Source of the DNA: Elusimicrobiota bacterium
Lineage (GTDB): Bacteria > Elusimicrobiota > Elusimicrobia > Elusimicrobiales > UBA9959
Length of the DNA stretch: 32,986 nucleotides
Assembly (NCBI GenBank): GCA_018829985.1
Contig: JAHJSU010000047.1
Span: forward strand, 1-32,986
Direction of reading: 5' to 3'
Shown: in pieces, positions 8,801-15,656 of the stretch
Position numbering within the stretch: the stretch's first letter is position 1
Layout: each line of letters begins with the position of its first letter
Position numbers and translations under genes: made by a program
The notes under the pieces: model-generated
Databases searched by the model: none
The model's input: only the letters and a program-made list of their open reading frames with translations
What the model was told of the DNA's origin: nothing

Positions 8801-9041
8801 TGTAAACCTGCCGCTTATAAACGGCCGTCTCTACGAAATAGTGGCGCGCTCGTCGGACACCATAGGTTATTCTTCCGCTTATTCCACGGCGGCGTTCACT
8901 TATGACACCGGAGCGCCATCCGCCGGTGTGACGGCGCCCGCGGACGGGTCAAGCGCGTATTCGCCGACTTCCATAAGCGGAACCGCCGCGGACGGTGTTG
9001 CGGGCGTGAATGCGGTTGAGCTACGCTTGAGGCGGGCTTAA
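5895..9041 (+). CDS. Giant secreted kelch/FN3/Ig-like surface protein, N-terminal part up to an in-frame stop
   Basis: 1048 residues up to the TAA at 9039. A signal peptide occupies residues 1-26 (LLASLLLSLPPLFAAG). A Gly/Ala-rich leader follows, then an FN3-like region, then a six-blade kelch-type propeller at about 205-508 with repeats such as YIYISGGN, LYILGGFN, VYVSGGY, LYAVGGND, LVALGGDNG and IYILGGYNG. Two FN3-like domains (about 509-665) with APNTxYYFRAKA follow, then several Ig-like domains. The reading frame continues without another stop to 10499, so the gene is really one roughly 1535-codon unit broken by a single stop. Start: the ATG at 5895 has no strong SD and sits just after the 43-bp palindrome. 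Surface or adhesive role is inferred. Confidence 0.75.
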   Translation: MKAKKSDFLPGLLASLLLSLPPLFAAGSKTAGNISIVDDIIGAPAGSVDATGGIYSAQGFIGAVDSGQHSNSPALIEAGFYSMLVSSPSFFDYNSASSGSVNTQWAAANPAGTLYQSFTSTANIEAYFQLLGTTEYQQLVGGLAPNTSYYNFLMANYMESDYAPYVSTVAVTLSAPLSAGAFVLKDVGPGPVELAFTSENPGPSRLAAWAASAQSLPAPSYGLASSVYGSYIYISGGNDGVKFSSAVYSASLNPDGSLDSWGAAGYMPAARYGHRMFAAKGRLYILGGFNAGSAQNTVWSAPVSSSGALGAWAQETSLPVTLYFHAAAYYMDNVYVSGGYSSSVSAAVYKAGLGEDGTLGAWSPSVNPMPGVRYAHTMNEFNGILYAVGGNDGSGPKNNVWSALIKSDGTIDPWSAQAAMPAVRFAHKAVFIGDKLVALGGDNGTGPQNMVWQASVGANGGIYAWTPAAPLPELSRFHAAETVDEKIYILGGYNGSAAVANFCSAAFTGTQYQVQASTDAGFASVNEQSAWSSDTKWKFRALAPNTAYYFRAKARNWSLTETAFSAAIDTVTYAVPPAAAAWSDVYISSGTADWQAGENLPGTLYQCDISSYADYTPVSFSSATLNLSAAWSGLLPGTTYYARVKAFNSCGVPTRFAELPLANTLLDPALDTSSPTITDNQSGDDVWRNANTSVYDVDFADTGGGELLNFQVRAATAPGGAGLVADWIDVSTALAGTAYSDDWALPQSVWDALQEGPTNFISVRVFDTVANSSEAVDAFYVLKDTTLPNVELDYTAPGDWVSEDPGPVSTATFSDYTSKLAQARYSVSTNKLSGNANVIGWTDIGDPAASAVYATTWSYNFGLLANGVSNYFSLKARDAAGNEKILYDAFVIKKSMLGPVVIITSPADVYLSTITLIAGSAIETASHPVIGTEISVLDDDAARYWNGADFTAPTRVWHAASGTQAWSLAVNLPLINGRLYEIVARSSDTIGYSSAYSTAAFTYDTGAPSAGVTAPADGSSAYSPTSISGTAADGVAGVNAVELRLRRA
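9039..9041 (+). other. In-frame TAA splitting one surface-protein gene
   Basis: The codons before it read VELRLRRA and those after it read DGKYWSAVSGW, then stay open through 9042-9275 (including GGTYYCDARAADK) into the downstream fragment. All of this is in the same frame as 5895. A TCA-to-TAA change would account for it. Confidence 0.8.
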
Positions 9042-9275
9042 GACGGAAAATATTGGAGCGCGGTTTCAGGCTGGGTCGCAGCGGAGATCGCCCTCGCGGC
9101 GGGGACCGGTGCGAGCTGGACTTATAATTTCAGCGATATCCTGGCCGATTCTCTCGGGCAGGGCGGCACTTATTACTGCGACGCGAGGGCAGCGGACAAG
9201 GCTTATCCGGCGAACTGGGGCAGTTTCGGCGTTTGGGGCTCAACCTTCATTTATTACGACACAACCACGCCGGGC

Positions 9276-10499
9276 GTGCCGCTGTCCCTGTCGGCAGTGA
9301 CGGGCAGTCTGCCCGGCACGGCGGTATTATCCTGGGTAGCGCCCGGCGATAACGGCTCCGGCGGCTATCTGCTGAGCGGCTGGTTCGCGGTTCAAGCCTC
9401 CACCTGGTCCGGGGCGGACTTCTCCACCGCCGCGCCAGGCAATCTGACCATCTCCACCGCTGCAATAGCGGCGGGTTCCACCCAGAGCTACACGATAAGC
9501 GGGCTTGCTATGGGAACGACTTATTATTTCGCCGCGTGGGCCGCCGACGACGCGCTGAACTGGTCGCCGGTCTCAAGCACGGCCTCCGCCGTTTCGGGCG
9601 CGGCCAATACCGGCTCCATCTCCGGCACGGTCACGCAGGCCTCAACCCAGCCTATTGCGGGCGTAATAGTTGAGGCGTATGACGCTAATGATTTTGTGAG
9701 GGCCAGCGACAATACCGCAAGCGACGGAACTTATGAATTGAGCGGCCTCGATCTCGGAAAATATACTGTAAGGGCCACCTGGTCGGCAAACGATATCACA
9801 AGCGCGGTTTCCAAAAGCGATATAGACACCGGCGCGGGCGGGGTTAACTTCATGCTGAGTATAGCGTATGAGCTGGCCACGATTTCCGGGTATATACCGG
9901 CAGGGTTCATTCCCGATTCCTCGTATTACGCGCGCACCGCCGCTTCGGCGCGGTTCAGGCCGTCCGGGGAGGACGATAAAACGCCCTATGTGGAGCTTTT
10001 CCAGAAAGGCAGAAGGGTCGCGGCCGCGCCGGTGGATTCGGGCGGCAGGTTCCGTATCTCAAACCTGCTGCCGGGCACCTATTCCATACGGGTGTTCAAC
10101 GGCAGGGAATTTACCGATCTTACTCCGATAAAGCTTAAGGAAGGGGAAAACTTTAACTTTGTTCCGGAATGGAGCATTCTGAGCAAGGAAGCGGTCTACG
10201 CCTATCCCAACCCCGCCAGGACAGCGGTAAACATCCATTTTGAGACCAACCTGGCCAGCCAGTCCGATTTTGAGGCCGAGGTTTCGGTGTTTAATATCGC
10301 CGGCGGCCTTGTGAAGACTTTCCGGGCCGCCGACGTGAGCCCGGACACCGTAGCCGGGGGCGCGGGCTCCTATAAGGTCGCCTGGAATTTCTCCAATGAA
10401 AAGGTGGCTTCCGGCGTGTATCTGTATGTCGTAAGGCTTAAGTATATTTCCACCGGCAAAGTGGAGAAAGTGGTCAAAAAGCTGGCGATAATACGATAG
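9276..10499 (+). CDS. C-terminal part of the giant surface protein (carboxypeptidase-regulatory-like domains and a sorting-type tail)
   Basis: The coding frame is continuous with 5895-9041 and actually resumes at 9042. The GTG at 9276 falls inside a domain and has no ribosome-binding site, so this is a severed C-terminus rather than a separate gene. It holds one FN3 domain (residues 1-107), a carboxypeptidase-regulatory-like domain (GSISGTVTQ...TYELSGLDLGKYTVRA, about 112-170) and a second such domain (about 230-292). The end has YAYPNPARTAVNIHFETN and a final KVVKKLAIIR. Such YPNP-type C-terminal domains resemble T9SS type-A/FlgD-Ig tails, suggesting an exported anchored protein. Expression needs readthrough or a functional internal start. 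Confidence 0.65.
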   Translation: MPLSLSAVTGSLPGTAVLSWVAPGDNGSGGYLLSGWFAVQASTWSGADFSTAAPGNLTISTAAIAAGSTQSYTISGLAMGTTYYFAAWAADDALNWSPVSSTASAVSGAANTGSISGTVTQASTQPIAGVIVEAYDANDFVRASDNTASDGTYELSGLDLGKYTVRATWSANDITSAVSKSDIDTGAGGVNFMLSIAYELATISGYIPAGFIPDSSYYARTAASARFRPSGEDDKTPYVELFQKGRRVAAAPVDSGGRFRISNLLPGTYSIRVFNGREFTDLTPIKLKEGENFNFVPEWSILSKEAVYAYPNPARTAVNIHFETNLASQSDFEAEVSVFNIAGGLVKTFRAADVSPDTVAGGAGSYKVAWNFSNEKVASGVYLYVVRLKYISTGKVEKVVKKLAIIR

Positions 10500-10500
10500 G

Positions 10501-10557
10501 GAAGGGTTTTAGGGGCTAAGGGTTTGAGGGTCTTAGGGATTAAGGGAAAGGAGGCAT
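10501..10557. repeat. Degenerate TTAGGG/TTAAGGG word array
   Basis: Spaced words AAGGGTTTTAGGGG, CTAAGGG, TTGAGGG, CTTAGGG, ATTAAGGG. Similar in style to the GGATAGG array at 23219-23250. Confidence 0.6.
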
Positions 10558-10576
10558 GGAAGCGAGTGAAAACCGG

Positions 10577-10619
10577 CTTAACTTGACACTTTTGACAATG
10601 TCAAAAGTGTCAAGTTAAG
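10577..10619. repeat. 43-bp palindrome, copy 2
   Basis: A near-perfect 21-bp stem around a single central base, beginning CTTAACTTGACAC. Homologous to 5839-5881. It lies between the giant surface gene and the barrel gene and could terminate the upstream transcript. Confidence 0.75.
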
Positions 10620-10629
10620 GAGAGGAGGT

Positions 10630-10657
10630 TTGGTTTTGGGTTTAAAAAAACTATAAT
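10630..10657 (+). promoter_or_regulatory. Putative promoter for the outer-membrane barrel gene
   Basis: TTGGTT (10630-10635), a 16-bp spacer and TATAAT (10652-10657). The predicted transcript would begin near 10664, just ahead of the ATG at 10675, which supports that ATG as the original start. Confidence 0.5.
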
Positions 10658-10708
10658 TTTCAGTTAGCGCCGCTATGCGTATAATTAAATATATACTTTT
10701 CCTTAATA

Positions 10709-12592
10709 TTGCTGCTCATGACGCGCAGTCTCTATGCCGACGGTTCCGCGAGCCTGCAATTTACGGTCGCGGCCCCCGACCCCGTTACGGCCGGCGACGA
10801 CGTGAGTTTTCAGACCCTGGTCGTCAACACCGGCACCGGCGTCTGGCTTAAAGGCACCTATTACTGGGTCGGCGAGGTTTACACGCTGGAGGAGGGCGGG
10901 GAGCGGAAATTCATGGCTGCGACGAACCCCGTCACGCCGGCTGAGGACGTGCAGCCCGGCGCGGCGCACGGCGCCCAGCTGAAGTTCACCATCCCCGAAA
11001 ATTTAACGGGCGCGAGGCTCCTGTACCGGGTGTTCCTGATACGCGACGGCAAGCGGATACTCGAGACCGATTACAGGGGCTTTCAGATCATAGAAAAAGA
11101 GTTCAGGCCGCCGGCTCCGGAGTCGTTTAAAGTAGGCGGCGACGTGACGTTCAGCTATAAGAATTCAAGCAACGACAGCTGGAACAATAACCAGGGCATT
11201 ACCGCCGCCAATATCGTGGGCAAGATAAAAAATTCGTCTTTTCTGTTCAACACATACCTCATACACACCAAGAGCCGGATAATAACGCCCAACATAATAC
11301 TTTTAAACTTCTACGCGCCCTGGGGGTGCTTGAGCGCCGGGGATATCTCACCCGCGTTCAGCCCGTTAAGCCTTGACGGCCAGGGGATGAGGGGGCTTTC
11401 TTTTGAGCGGCAGAAAGGGAAAGTGTCATGGCTGGCCGTGGCGGGAAGGATAGTGGCGCCCCAGGAGCCGGATTCCTCCTCGGCCGGAAGGTTCGCCCGG
11501 TATACCGGCGCTTTTAAGCTCAGCTATCAGGCGCTGCCGTCGCTTAAAGTGACGGGGGATGCGGTGCTGAGCAAGGACGACGAGTTTTCCATAAACATAG
11601 ACACCGATACCTCCACCCTCGTGCCCCAGCAGACGCTGGTCTACGGCACAAATATGGAATGGAAGCTGCGGAACAATATTACGATGACCGCCGATTATCA
11701 GCTGAGCGCGCACAAAGAGGACCTGCGCTCCGCCGCGAGCGCGGCCGCTGGAGCGGCCTGGAAGAGTGAGCTGAAATACAGGGGGACGAGGCTTTCCGTG
11801 CGCACGTCGGTGTCGCGGGTGGACGTGGAATTCGCCTCTTTCGCCAGCGCCTCCACCATCTCGGACAGGTTCCTCTACGACGGAGAGGTGGGCATAAGCC
11901 CCGCCGGCTGGACCTCTTTTACCGTCGGCTACAACCAGTATACCGACAATCTGGCCGATGACCCGGCCAAAACCAAAAGCAGCCAAACCCAGATGAATTT
12001 CTCTAACGCCCTCAAACTCCCCGGCGCCACCATGCTGAACACTTCGTATATGCTGAGCGCTGTCGTGGGCAAGCCGGCGACCGTGCAGGACAACCAGACC
12101 GCCACGCTGAATTTTTCGGTCGTGCGGCCCATGGGGCCGCACACGCTCAACCTGGGCTATCAAACCAGCGCTTTCACGGACAATACTTCTATTTCGCACG
12201 ACCTCGGCACCAACGTCATTAGCTTGAGCGGGGCTTTCAGGCTGACGCCCAAAATGTCGCTTTCAACGGGCCTGGTAAATTCCGCTTCAAAGGATAAAGT
12301 GGATTCCACCACCAATAAGAATAATTCCATAACCGCGAACCTCACTTACAGCATACCCAGAAAAGCCATGGCTTTCCAGCTGTGGACGACCAGGAGTTCC
12401 AACAAAAGCGATTCTCTCACCTATCCGAGCAACGCGTCCTCGCTGTCCGTAAATCTGGAAACCGTCTGGCTTAAGAGCCAGAAAAGCAAAGACACCTTCG
12501 GCGTGGGAACCTCTTCCAGGAAAGACAGTCTGAATCCCGCCGGCGATACCAGCGAAATTAACATCCTCACCAGGTACAATTATTCATTTTAA
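10709..12592 (+). CDS. Predicted outer-membrane beta-barrel protein with an Ig-like N-terminal domain
   Basis: 627 residues from TTG 10709. The N-terminal 130 residues look like an Ig-type domain (SLQFTVAAPDPVTAGDDVSF). The rest (about 145-627) is made of alternating amphipathic strands typical of a barrel and ends in NYSF, an aromatic C-terminal residue as in outer-membrane proteins. There is no full signal peptide from the TTG. The ATG at 10675 encodes MRIIKYIL in another frame; removing one T from the T-run at 10697-10700 would give MRIIKYILSLILLLMTRSLYA followed by DG, a textbook signal peptide. So the start is probably frameshifted, by mutation or sequencing error. It follows the giant surface gene and may help export or anchor it; that is inference. 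Confidence 0.65.
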   Translation: MLLMTRSLYADGSASLQFTVAAPDPVTAGDDVSFQTLVVNTGTGVWLKGTYYWVGEVYTLEEGGERKFMAATNPVTPAEDVQPGAAHGAQLKFTIPENLTGARLLYRVFLIRDGKRILETDYRGFQIIEKEFRPPAPESFKVGGDVTFSYKNSSNDSWNNNQGITAANIVGKIKNSSFLFNTYLIHTKSRIITPNIILLNFYAPWGCLSAGDISPAFSPLSLDGQGMRGLSFERQKGKVSWLAVAGRIVAPQEPDSSSAGRFARYTGAFKLSYQALPSLKVTGDAVLSKDDEFSINIDTDTSTLVPQQTLVYGTNMEWKLRNNITMTADYQLSAHKEDLRSAASAAAGAAWKSELKYRGTRLSVRTSVSRVDVEFASFASASTISDRFLYDGEVGISPAGWTSFTVGYNQYTDNLADDPAKTKSSQTQMNFSNALKLPGATMLNTSYMLSAVVGKPATVQDNQTATLNFSVVRPMGPHTLNLGYQTSAFTDNTSISHDLGTNVISLSGAFRLTPKMSLSTGLVNSASKDKVDSTTNKNNSITANLTYSIPRKAMAFQLWTTRSSNKSDSLTYPSNASSLSVNLETVWLKSQKSKDTFGVGTSSRKDSLNPAGDTSEINILTRYNYSF

Positions 12593-12593
12593 C

Positions 12594-12710
12594 GTAACTA
12601 CTTTCTCAGGTTCTCCGTATTTTTCACGTATTTTTTGTAGTGGCAAAGCTTGCTTTGCCTTTTTGGGCAGAGTAAACTCTGCCACTACGACGACAGACCT
12701 GAGTAGTTAC
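12594..12710. mobile_element. E2: inverted copy of the 4549-4661 MITE
   Basis: Ends GTAACTACTTTCTCAGG and ACCTGAGTAGTTAC. Relative to the reverse complement of E1 it has a 4-bp insertion near one end and three substitutions. I see no target duplication. It sits between convergent genes, and its two strong hairpins (GGCAAAGCTTGCTTTGCC and GGCAGAGTAAACTCTGCC) may act as a bidirectional terminator. Confidence 0.8.
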
Positions 12711-12713
12711 AAT

Positions 12714-13526
12714 TTATGAGGAAAGGTGGGCCAGCGCGCTTTTAAGGAATTGGACTCCCCGCCACCACCCGAGCGTCAGGCACGCCGCCGTTATGGGGGT
12801 AAAAAGCGCCGCTATAGTCCTGTTCCAGAACGGGTAGTTTTCATCCGCGAGCCGCAGCAGCGCGGCGGAAACGATAAGAAAAATCACGGGTGACAGCCAG
12901 AAATCCCGCGGGATCGCCGCAAGCAGGTTTTCCTTTGTCAGCGCGGCGGAGAGGACCACCGAGGAAGAGAGCGTCCACAGCAGGTAATTTGAGAGCAGGA
13001 AGATGGCGCCGGTAACCGATATGCTCATGGTGTACCTTTTGAACAGGAATAGTGAAAAAGCCAGCCCCGCCAGGCCGACCGGGACGAGCCATAAATAGAC
13101 CGTTATCGCGGCTTCATGCCGCCTGCAGAATTTAAACATCTTGTAGCGGAATTCGGAAAACGTCCGGAGCGCGTTCTGGGCCCCGCTCATGCCGCCGGCG
13201 GAGTCCGGCCCGGGCGCCCGGGCCAGCCGCTGCATCAGGGGATTGGCCTTGAATTCCACCTTGGGCATGGCGTCCAGCGCGATCTCCCGCTCTTCGGCGG
13301 GAAGGCCGGCGATTTCTTTTTTATAAGCCGCCTCCATGGCGGCCATTTGCGCGGTTATGTTGGGAAGGGCCGCCGGCTCCGCGGCATTTTCAGCGGAGGA
13401 CCCGGCGGCGCCGAAACCCGCGGGACTACGGGCGGCTTCCAGCTTCTCGCCCGTTATGCCCGGGATGTTCGCCGCGCCGGCGGCCAAAGCGGCCAGCAGC
13501 AGCAGTTTAAGCGGTCCCTTTAGCAT
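12714..13526 (-). CDS. Signal-peptide membrane protein with four C-terminal helices
   Basis: About 270 residues from the ATG at 13526 (MLKGPLKLLLLAAL), chosen over a longer frame because GAGGGTGGAG lies just upstream and because the longer version has no RBS. An N-terminal signal or anchor is followed by an Ala/Glu-rich extracytoplasmic stretch. Four hydrophobic segments then follow (starting YLWLVPVGLAG, VTGAIFLLSNYLL, WLSPVIFLIVSAAL and IAALFTPITAACL). It overlaps the P-II-like gene by 20 bp and is the last gene of the minus-strand motor cluster. No family recognised. By context it could be a membrane partner of the P-II-like protein. Confidence 0.65.
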   Translation of the reverse strand: MLKGPLKLLLLAALAAGAANIPGITGEKLEAARSPAGFGAAGSSAENAAEPAALPNITAQMAAMEAAYKKEIAGLPAEEREIALDAMPKVEFKANPLMQRLARAPGPDSAGGMSGAQNALRTFSEFRYKMFKFCRRHEAAITVYLWLVPVGLAGLAFSLFLFKRYTMSISVTGAIFLLSNYLLWTLSSSVVLSAALTKENLLAAIPRDFWLSPVIFLIVSAALLRLADENYPFWNRTIAALFTPITAACLTLGWWRGVQFLKSALAHLSS

Positions 13527-13842
13527 CTCCACCCTCGTAATATCCGACGACCCTGTCGATCGTCTGGACATAGGCGAAACCCCTGCCGGGTTTGTCCAGT
13601 TCCAGTTCCCCGACTATCGCCTCCATGATCTTGCCGGCGTTGTCTTTGCGCGCCGCTATCAGGATTATCTGCTTTTCGGCCTCTATGAAAAGCCCGAAAA
13701 TGTTCAGTTTCTGGCGCACGCCGGTGCCGCGCCCGTAAAAGCTGGTCACTCCCGGCGCTCCGGCCTTCAGAGCCGCGTCTATGGCCCGCTGACCGTCTTT
13801 TCTTTGCGTCACTACGGTTATCAGTTCCATCGTTCTGGCCAT
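13507..13842 (-). CDS. P-II-like signalling protein
   Basis: 111 residues with a GlnB-type ferredoxin-like fold pattern: MELITVVTQRKDGQRAIDAALKAG at the start, a short exposed loop around SFYGRGTGVRQKLNI, and a C-terminal GRGFAYVQTIDRVVGYY. P-II proteins are trimeric sensors of ATP/ADP and 2-oxoglutarate that regulate membrane transporters and enzymes. Here the T-loop is much shorter than in GlnB/GlnK and I see no uridylylation Tyr at the usual site, so it belongs to a divergent branch. The ATG at 13842 follows GGGGGT. It lies between the TPR gene (49 bp upstream) and the membrane protein (20-bp overlap), so all three are probably one transcript. The ligand is unknown. Confidence 0.7.
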   Translation of the reverse strand: MARTMELITVVTQRKDGQRAIDAALKAGAPGVTSFYGRGTGVRQKLNIFGLFIEAEKQIILIAARKDNAGKIMEAIVGELELDKPGRGFAYVQTIDRVVGYYEGGDAKGTA

Positions 13843-13891
13843 TTTACCCCCGGTTATTTTTTTCCGTGTTTGCGCGCGGCAGGATGCGCCT

Positions 13892-14773
13892 TTATATCTT
13901 GTTCAGGGCAGCTATATAATCCTTCAATTGCTGGTCTTCGGGCGAGATCTTCAGAGCTTTCTGCCAGGTGCGTTTGGCCTGCGCGTAATCTTTCAGCTGC
14001 AGATGCACCGAGCCGAGGCGTTTCAGGGCTGTAAAATCGCCGGGCTCAAGCCTTAACACGGATTGCAGTTCTTTTACGGCAAGATAAAATTTGGAGTCGT
14101 ATATGTAGTGCAGCGCCACGTCTTTCTTATGCTCTAGTATGCCCATGGTTGCCGGCTTTGTATCGTTCATTTTAATATCGGGCCTTTCGTCATCTATGAC
14201 CGCCAGCAGGCGGCTGAAGCGGGCTTCGCCGGGGGAAAGTTCACGGGAATATCTGAGCGAATCGTAGGTGAAGCGCAGGTCTTCCTTTTCGGTTATATAG
14301 GAAGCAAGCCCGTTCACGGCCAGAGTCCAGGATTTCGACCTGGACGGTTTTTCTTTCACTATGGCGTTCACTTTCTTAAGCCGCCGCTGGAGCTTGAGAA
14401 AAGCCGGGTTCGTGGCGTCGGTGGCAAGCAGTTCTTCCAGCTTAAGAAGCGCGTCGCCGTATCCGCCTTTGGCTATCAGTTTATAAAACTGGGGTTTCAC
14501 ATTGTCCGACGATTTTGAGAGCTTTTCCCTTGCGTCGGCTATCATGTTCCTGGCGGTTACCTGGCCGGGGTCGAGCTTGAGCGCCAGGTCCCACTGCTCT
14601 ATCGCTTTCTGATAGTTTTTGGCGCAGTAATATTCAAAAGCCGTGTCGTAATATTTTTCCAGCTGTTCGCTTTTGGCGTTTTCAGCCTGCTCCGGAGCCG
14701 CGAAAGCGGGCGGCCGCAAACCGGCCAAAATGAAACATGAAAATAAAAAAATAAATTTCATAATTTGATACAT
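13892..14773 (-). CDS. Secreted TPR-repeat protein
   Basis: About 293 residues from the ATG at 14773 (MYQIMKFIFLF), picked because AAGGAA lies seven bases upstream. The longer reading frame to 14851 runs into the CGCAGAG inverted repeat and is unlikely. A signal peptide (to about PPAFA) leads into TPR-like units near residues 40-75 (YYCAKNYQKAIEQWDLALKLDP) and at the C-terminus (LGSVHLQLKDYAQAKRTWQKALKISPEDQQ). Periplasmic location is predicted. It lies 244 bp downstream of the two motB-like genes. A role as a scaffold or partner of the motor is inferred from position only. Confidence 0.75.
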   Translation of the reverse strand: MYQIMKFIFLFSCFILAGLRPPAFAAPEQAENAKSEQLEKYYDTAFEYYCAKNYQKAIEQWDLALKLDPGQVTARNMIADAREKLSKSSDNVKPQFYKLIAKGGYGDALLKLEELLATDATNPAFLKLQRRLKKVNAIVKEKPSRSKSWTLAVNGLASYITEKEDLRFTYDSLRYSRELSPGEARFSRLLAVIDDERPDIKMNDTKPATMGILEHKKDVALHYIYDSKFYLAVKELQSVLRLEPGDFTALKRLGSVHLQLKDYAQAKRTWQKALKISPEDQQLKDYIAALNKI

Positions 14774-14791
14774 AGGAATTTCCTTTTTGCT

Positions 14792-14944
14792 TTTACCGCA
14801 GAGTCGCAGAGTACGCAGAGAAATCTTTCTCACACAAAGGCACAGAGCCACAAAGTTTCATTTTCCGGCATTTCTTCGCGCCTTCGCGTCTTTGTGTGAT
14901 CTTATTCTCAATCCTCTCTGCGTACTCTGCGACTCTGCGGTAAA
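14792..14944. repeat. 153-bp inverted repeat of CGCAGAG words
   Basis: Perfect 29-bp arms at 14792-14820 and 14916-14944 (TTTACCGCAGAGTCGC type), plus inner arms TCACACAAAG/CTTTGTGTGA (14830-14839 and 14890-14899). It sits between motB and the TPR gene and may split the cluster's transcript. Similar CGCAGAG words occur in many environmental bacterial genomes (from memory). Confidence 0.8.
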
Positions 14945-15017
14945 TCTAAGGAGTCCGCCCGCCCGCCAACCAGCCGGCGGGTCCGCCTCCGGCGGAAAAG
15001 GCGTTAATTTATCCTTA

Positions 15018-15656
15018 CTAAGACTCCCTGCCTTCTTCCCGCATGACTATTATTTCTATCCGCCTGTTCTTCGCCCTTTCCTCTTCCGTGGTGTTGGGCC
15101 CCACCGGGCGGAATTCGCCGTAACCGCAGGCCGTGAGCTTTTCCGGTGCCAGGCCCCGGAAGATAAGATAGTCGATAACCGAGAAAGCCCGCATAAGCGA
15201 AAGCTCCCTGTTTGACCGGAACTTGTGCCCCAGCATGCGGGCGGCGTCCGTATGGCCCTCCACCAGCACCGGGTTGTCCATGGTCTTGAGATTTTCGGCC
15301 ACGCTTTTTAAAAGGTCTTTCGCCCCTTCTTTCAAGGTCGCCGAGCCGGAATCAAAAAGCACGGGGGAGGCGAAGGTCAGCTTTATCCTGCTGGTGGTCA
15401 CTTCCACGCCCAGCTGGCCGTCCTGGATCTGCTTTTTGAGGTCTTCCTCCACTTTTTTCGTGAGGCCCATGTCTTTTATTTTTTTGTCCGCGTCCGCCGC
15501 TCCCAGCTCCTTCTGCATCAAGGCCATGGCCATTTCATAGTCCGATCTCTTCGTGTTGACGGAATACCCGTAAAGGGCAAGGAAAAGTATCACCAGCACG
15601 GACATAAGGTCCGCGAACGGTATCAGCCAGATCTGGCTGTTGTCTTTTTGGCTCAT
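15018..15656 (-). CDS. motB: MotB-like stator protein with the proton-channel Asp
   Basis: 212 residues. A single N-terminal helix carries PFADLMSVLVILFLALY, with Asp16 at the site of the essential proton-binding Asp of MotB. A periplasmic linker follows. The OmpA-type peptidoglycan-binding domain (about residues 85-207) includes VLFDSGSATLKEGA, VEGHTDAARM, GYGEFRPVGPN and NRRIEI. It overlaps the upstream second motB-like gene by four bases (ATGA), indicating tight coupling. In stators, five MotA surround two MotB. Here it is likely one half of a mixed MotB pair. No classical flagellar gene is nearby. Confidence 0.85.
   Translation of the reverse strand: MSQKDNSQIWLIPFADLMSVLVILFLALYGYSVNTKRSDYEMAMALMQKELGAADADKKIKDMGLTKKVEEDLKKQIQDGQLGVEVTTSRIKLTFASPVLFDSGSATLKEGAKDLLKSVAENLKTMDNPVLVEGHTDAARMLGHKFRSNRELSLMRAFSVIDYLIFRGLAPEKLTACGYGEFRPVGPNTTEEERAKNRRIEIIVMREEGRES

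Noticed and set aside
9039-9041. Selenocysteine or pyrrolysine recoding at the internal stop
   Set aside because: The codon is TAA, not TGA or TAG, and no Sec/Pyl gene or SECIS-like hairpin is evident.
11426-12199. Antisense frame opposite the barrel gene
   Set aside because: Arg/Gly-rich shadow translation without any family feature.
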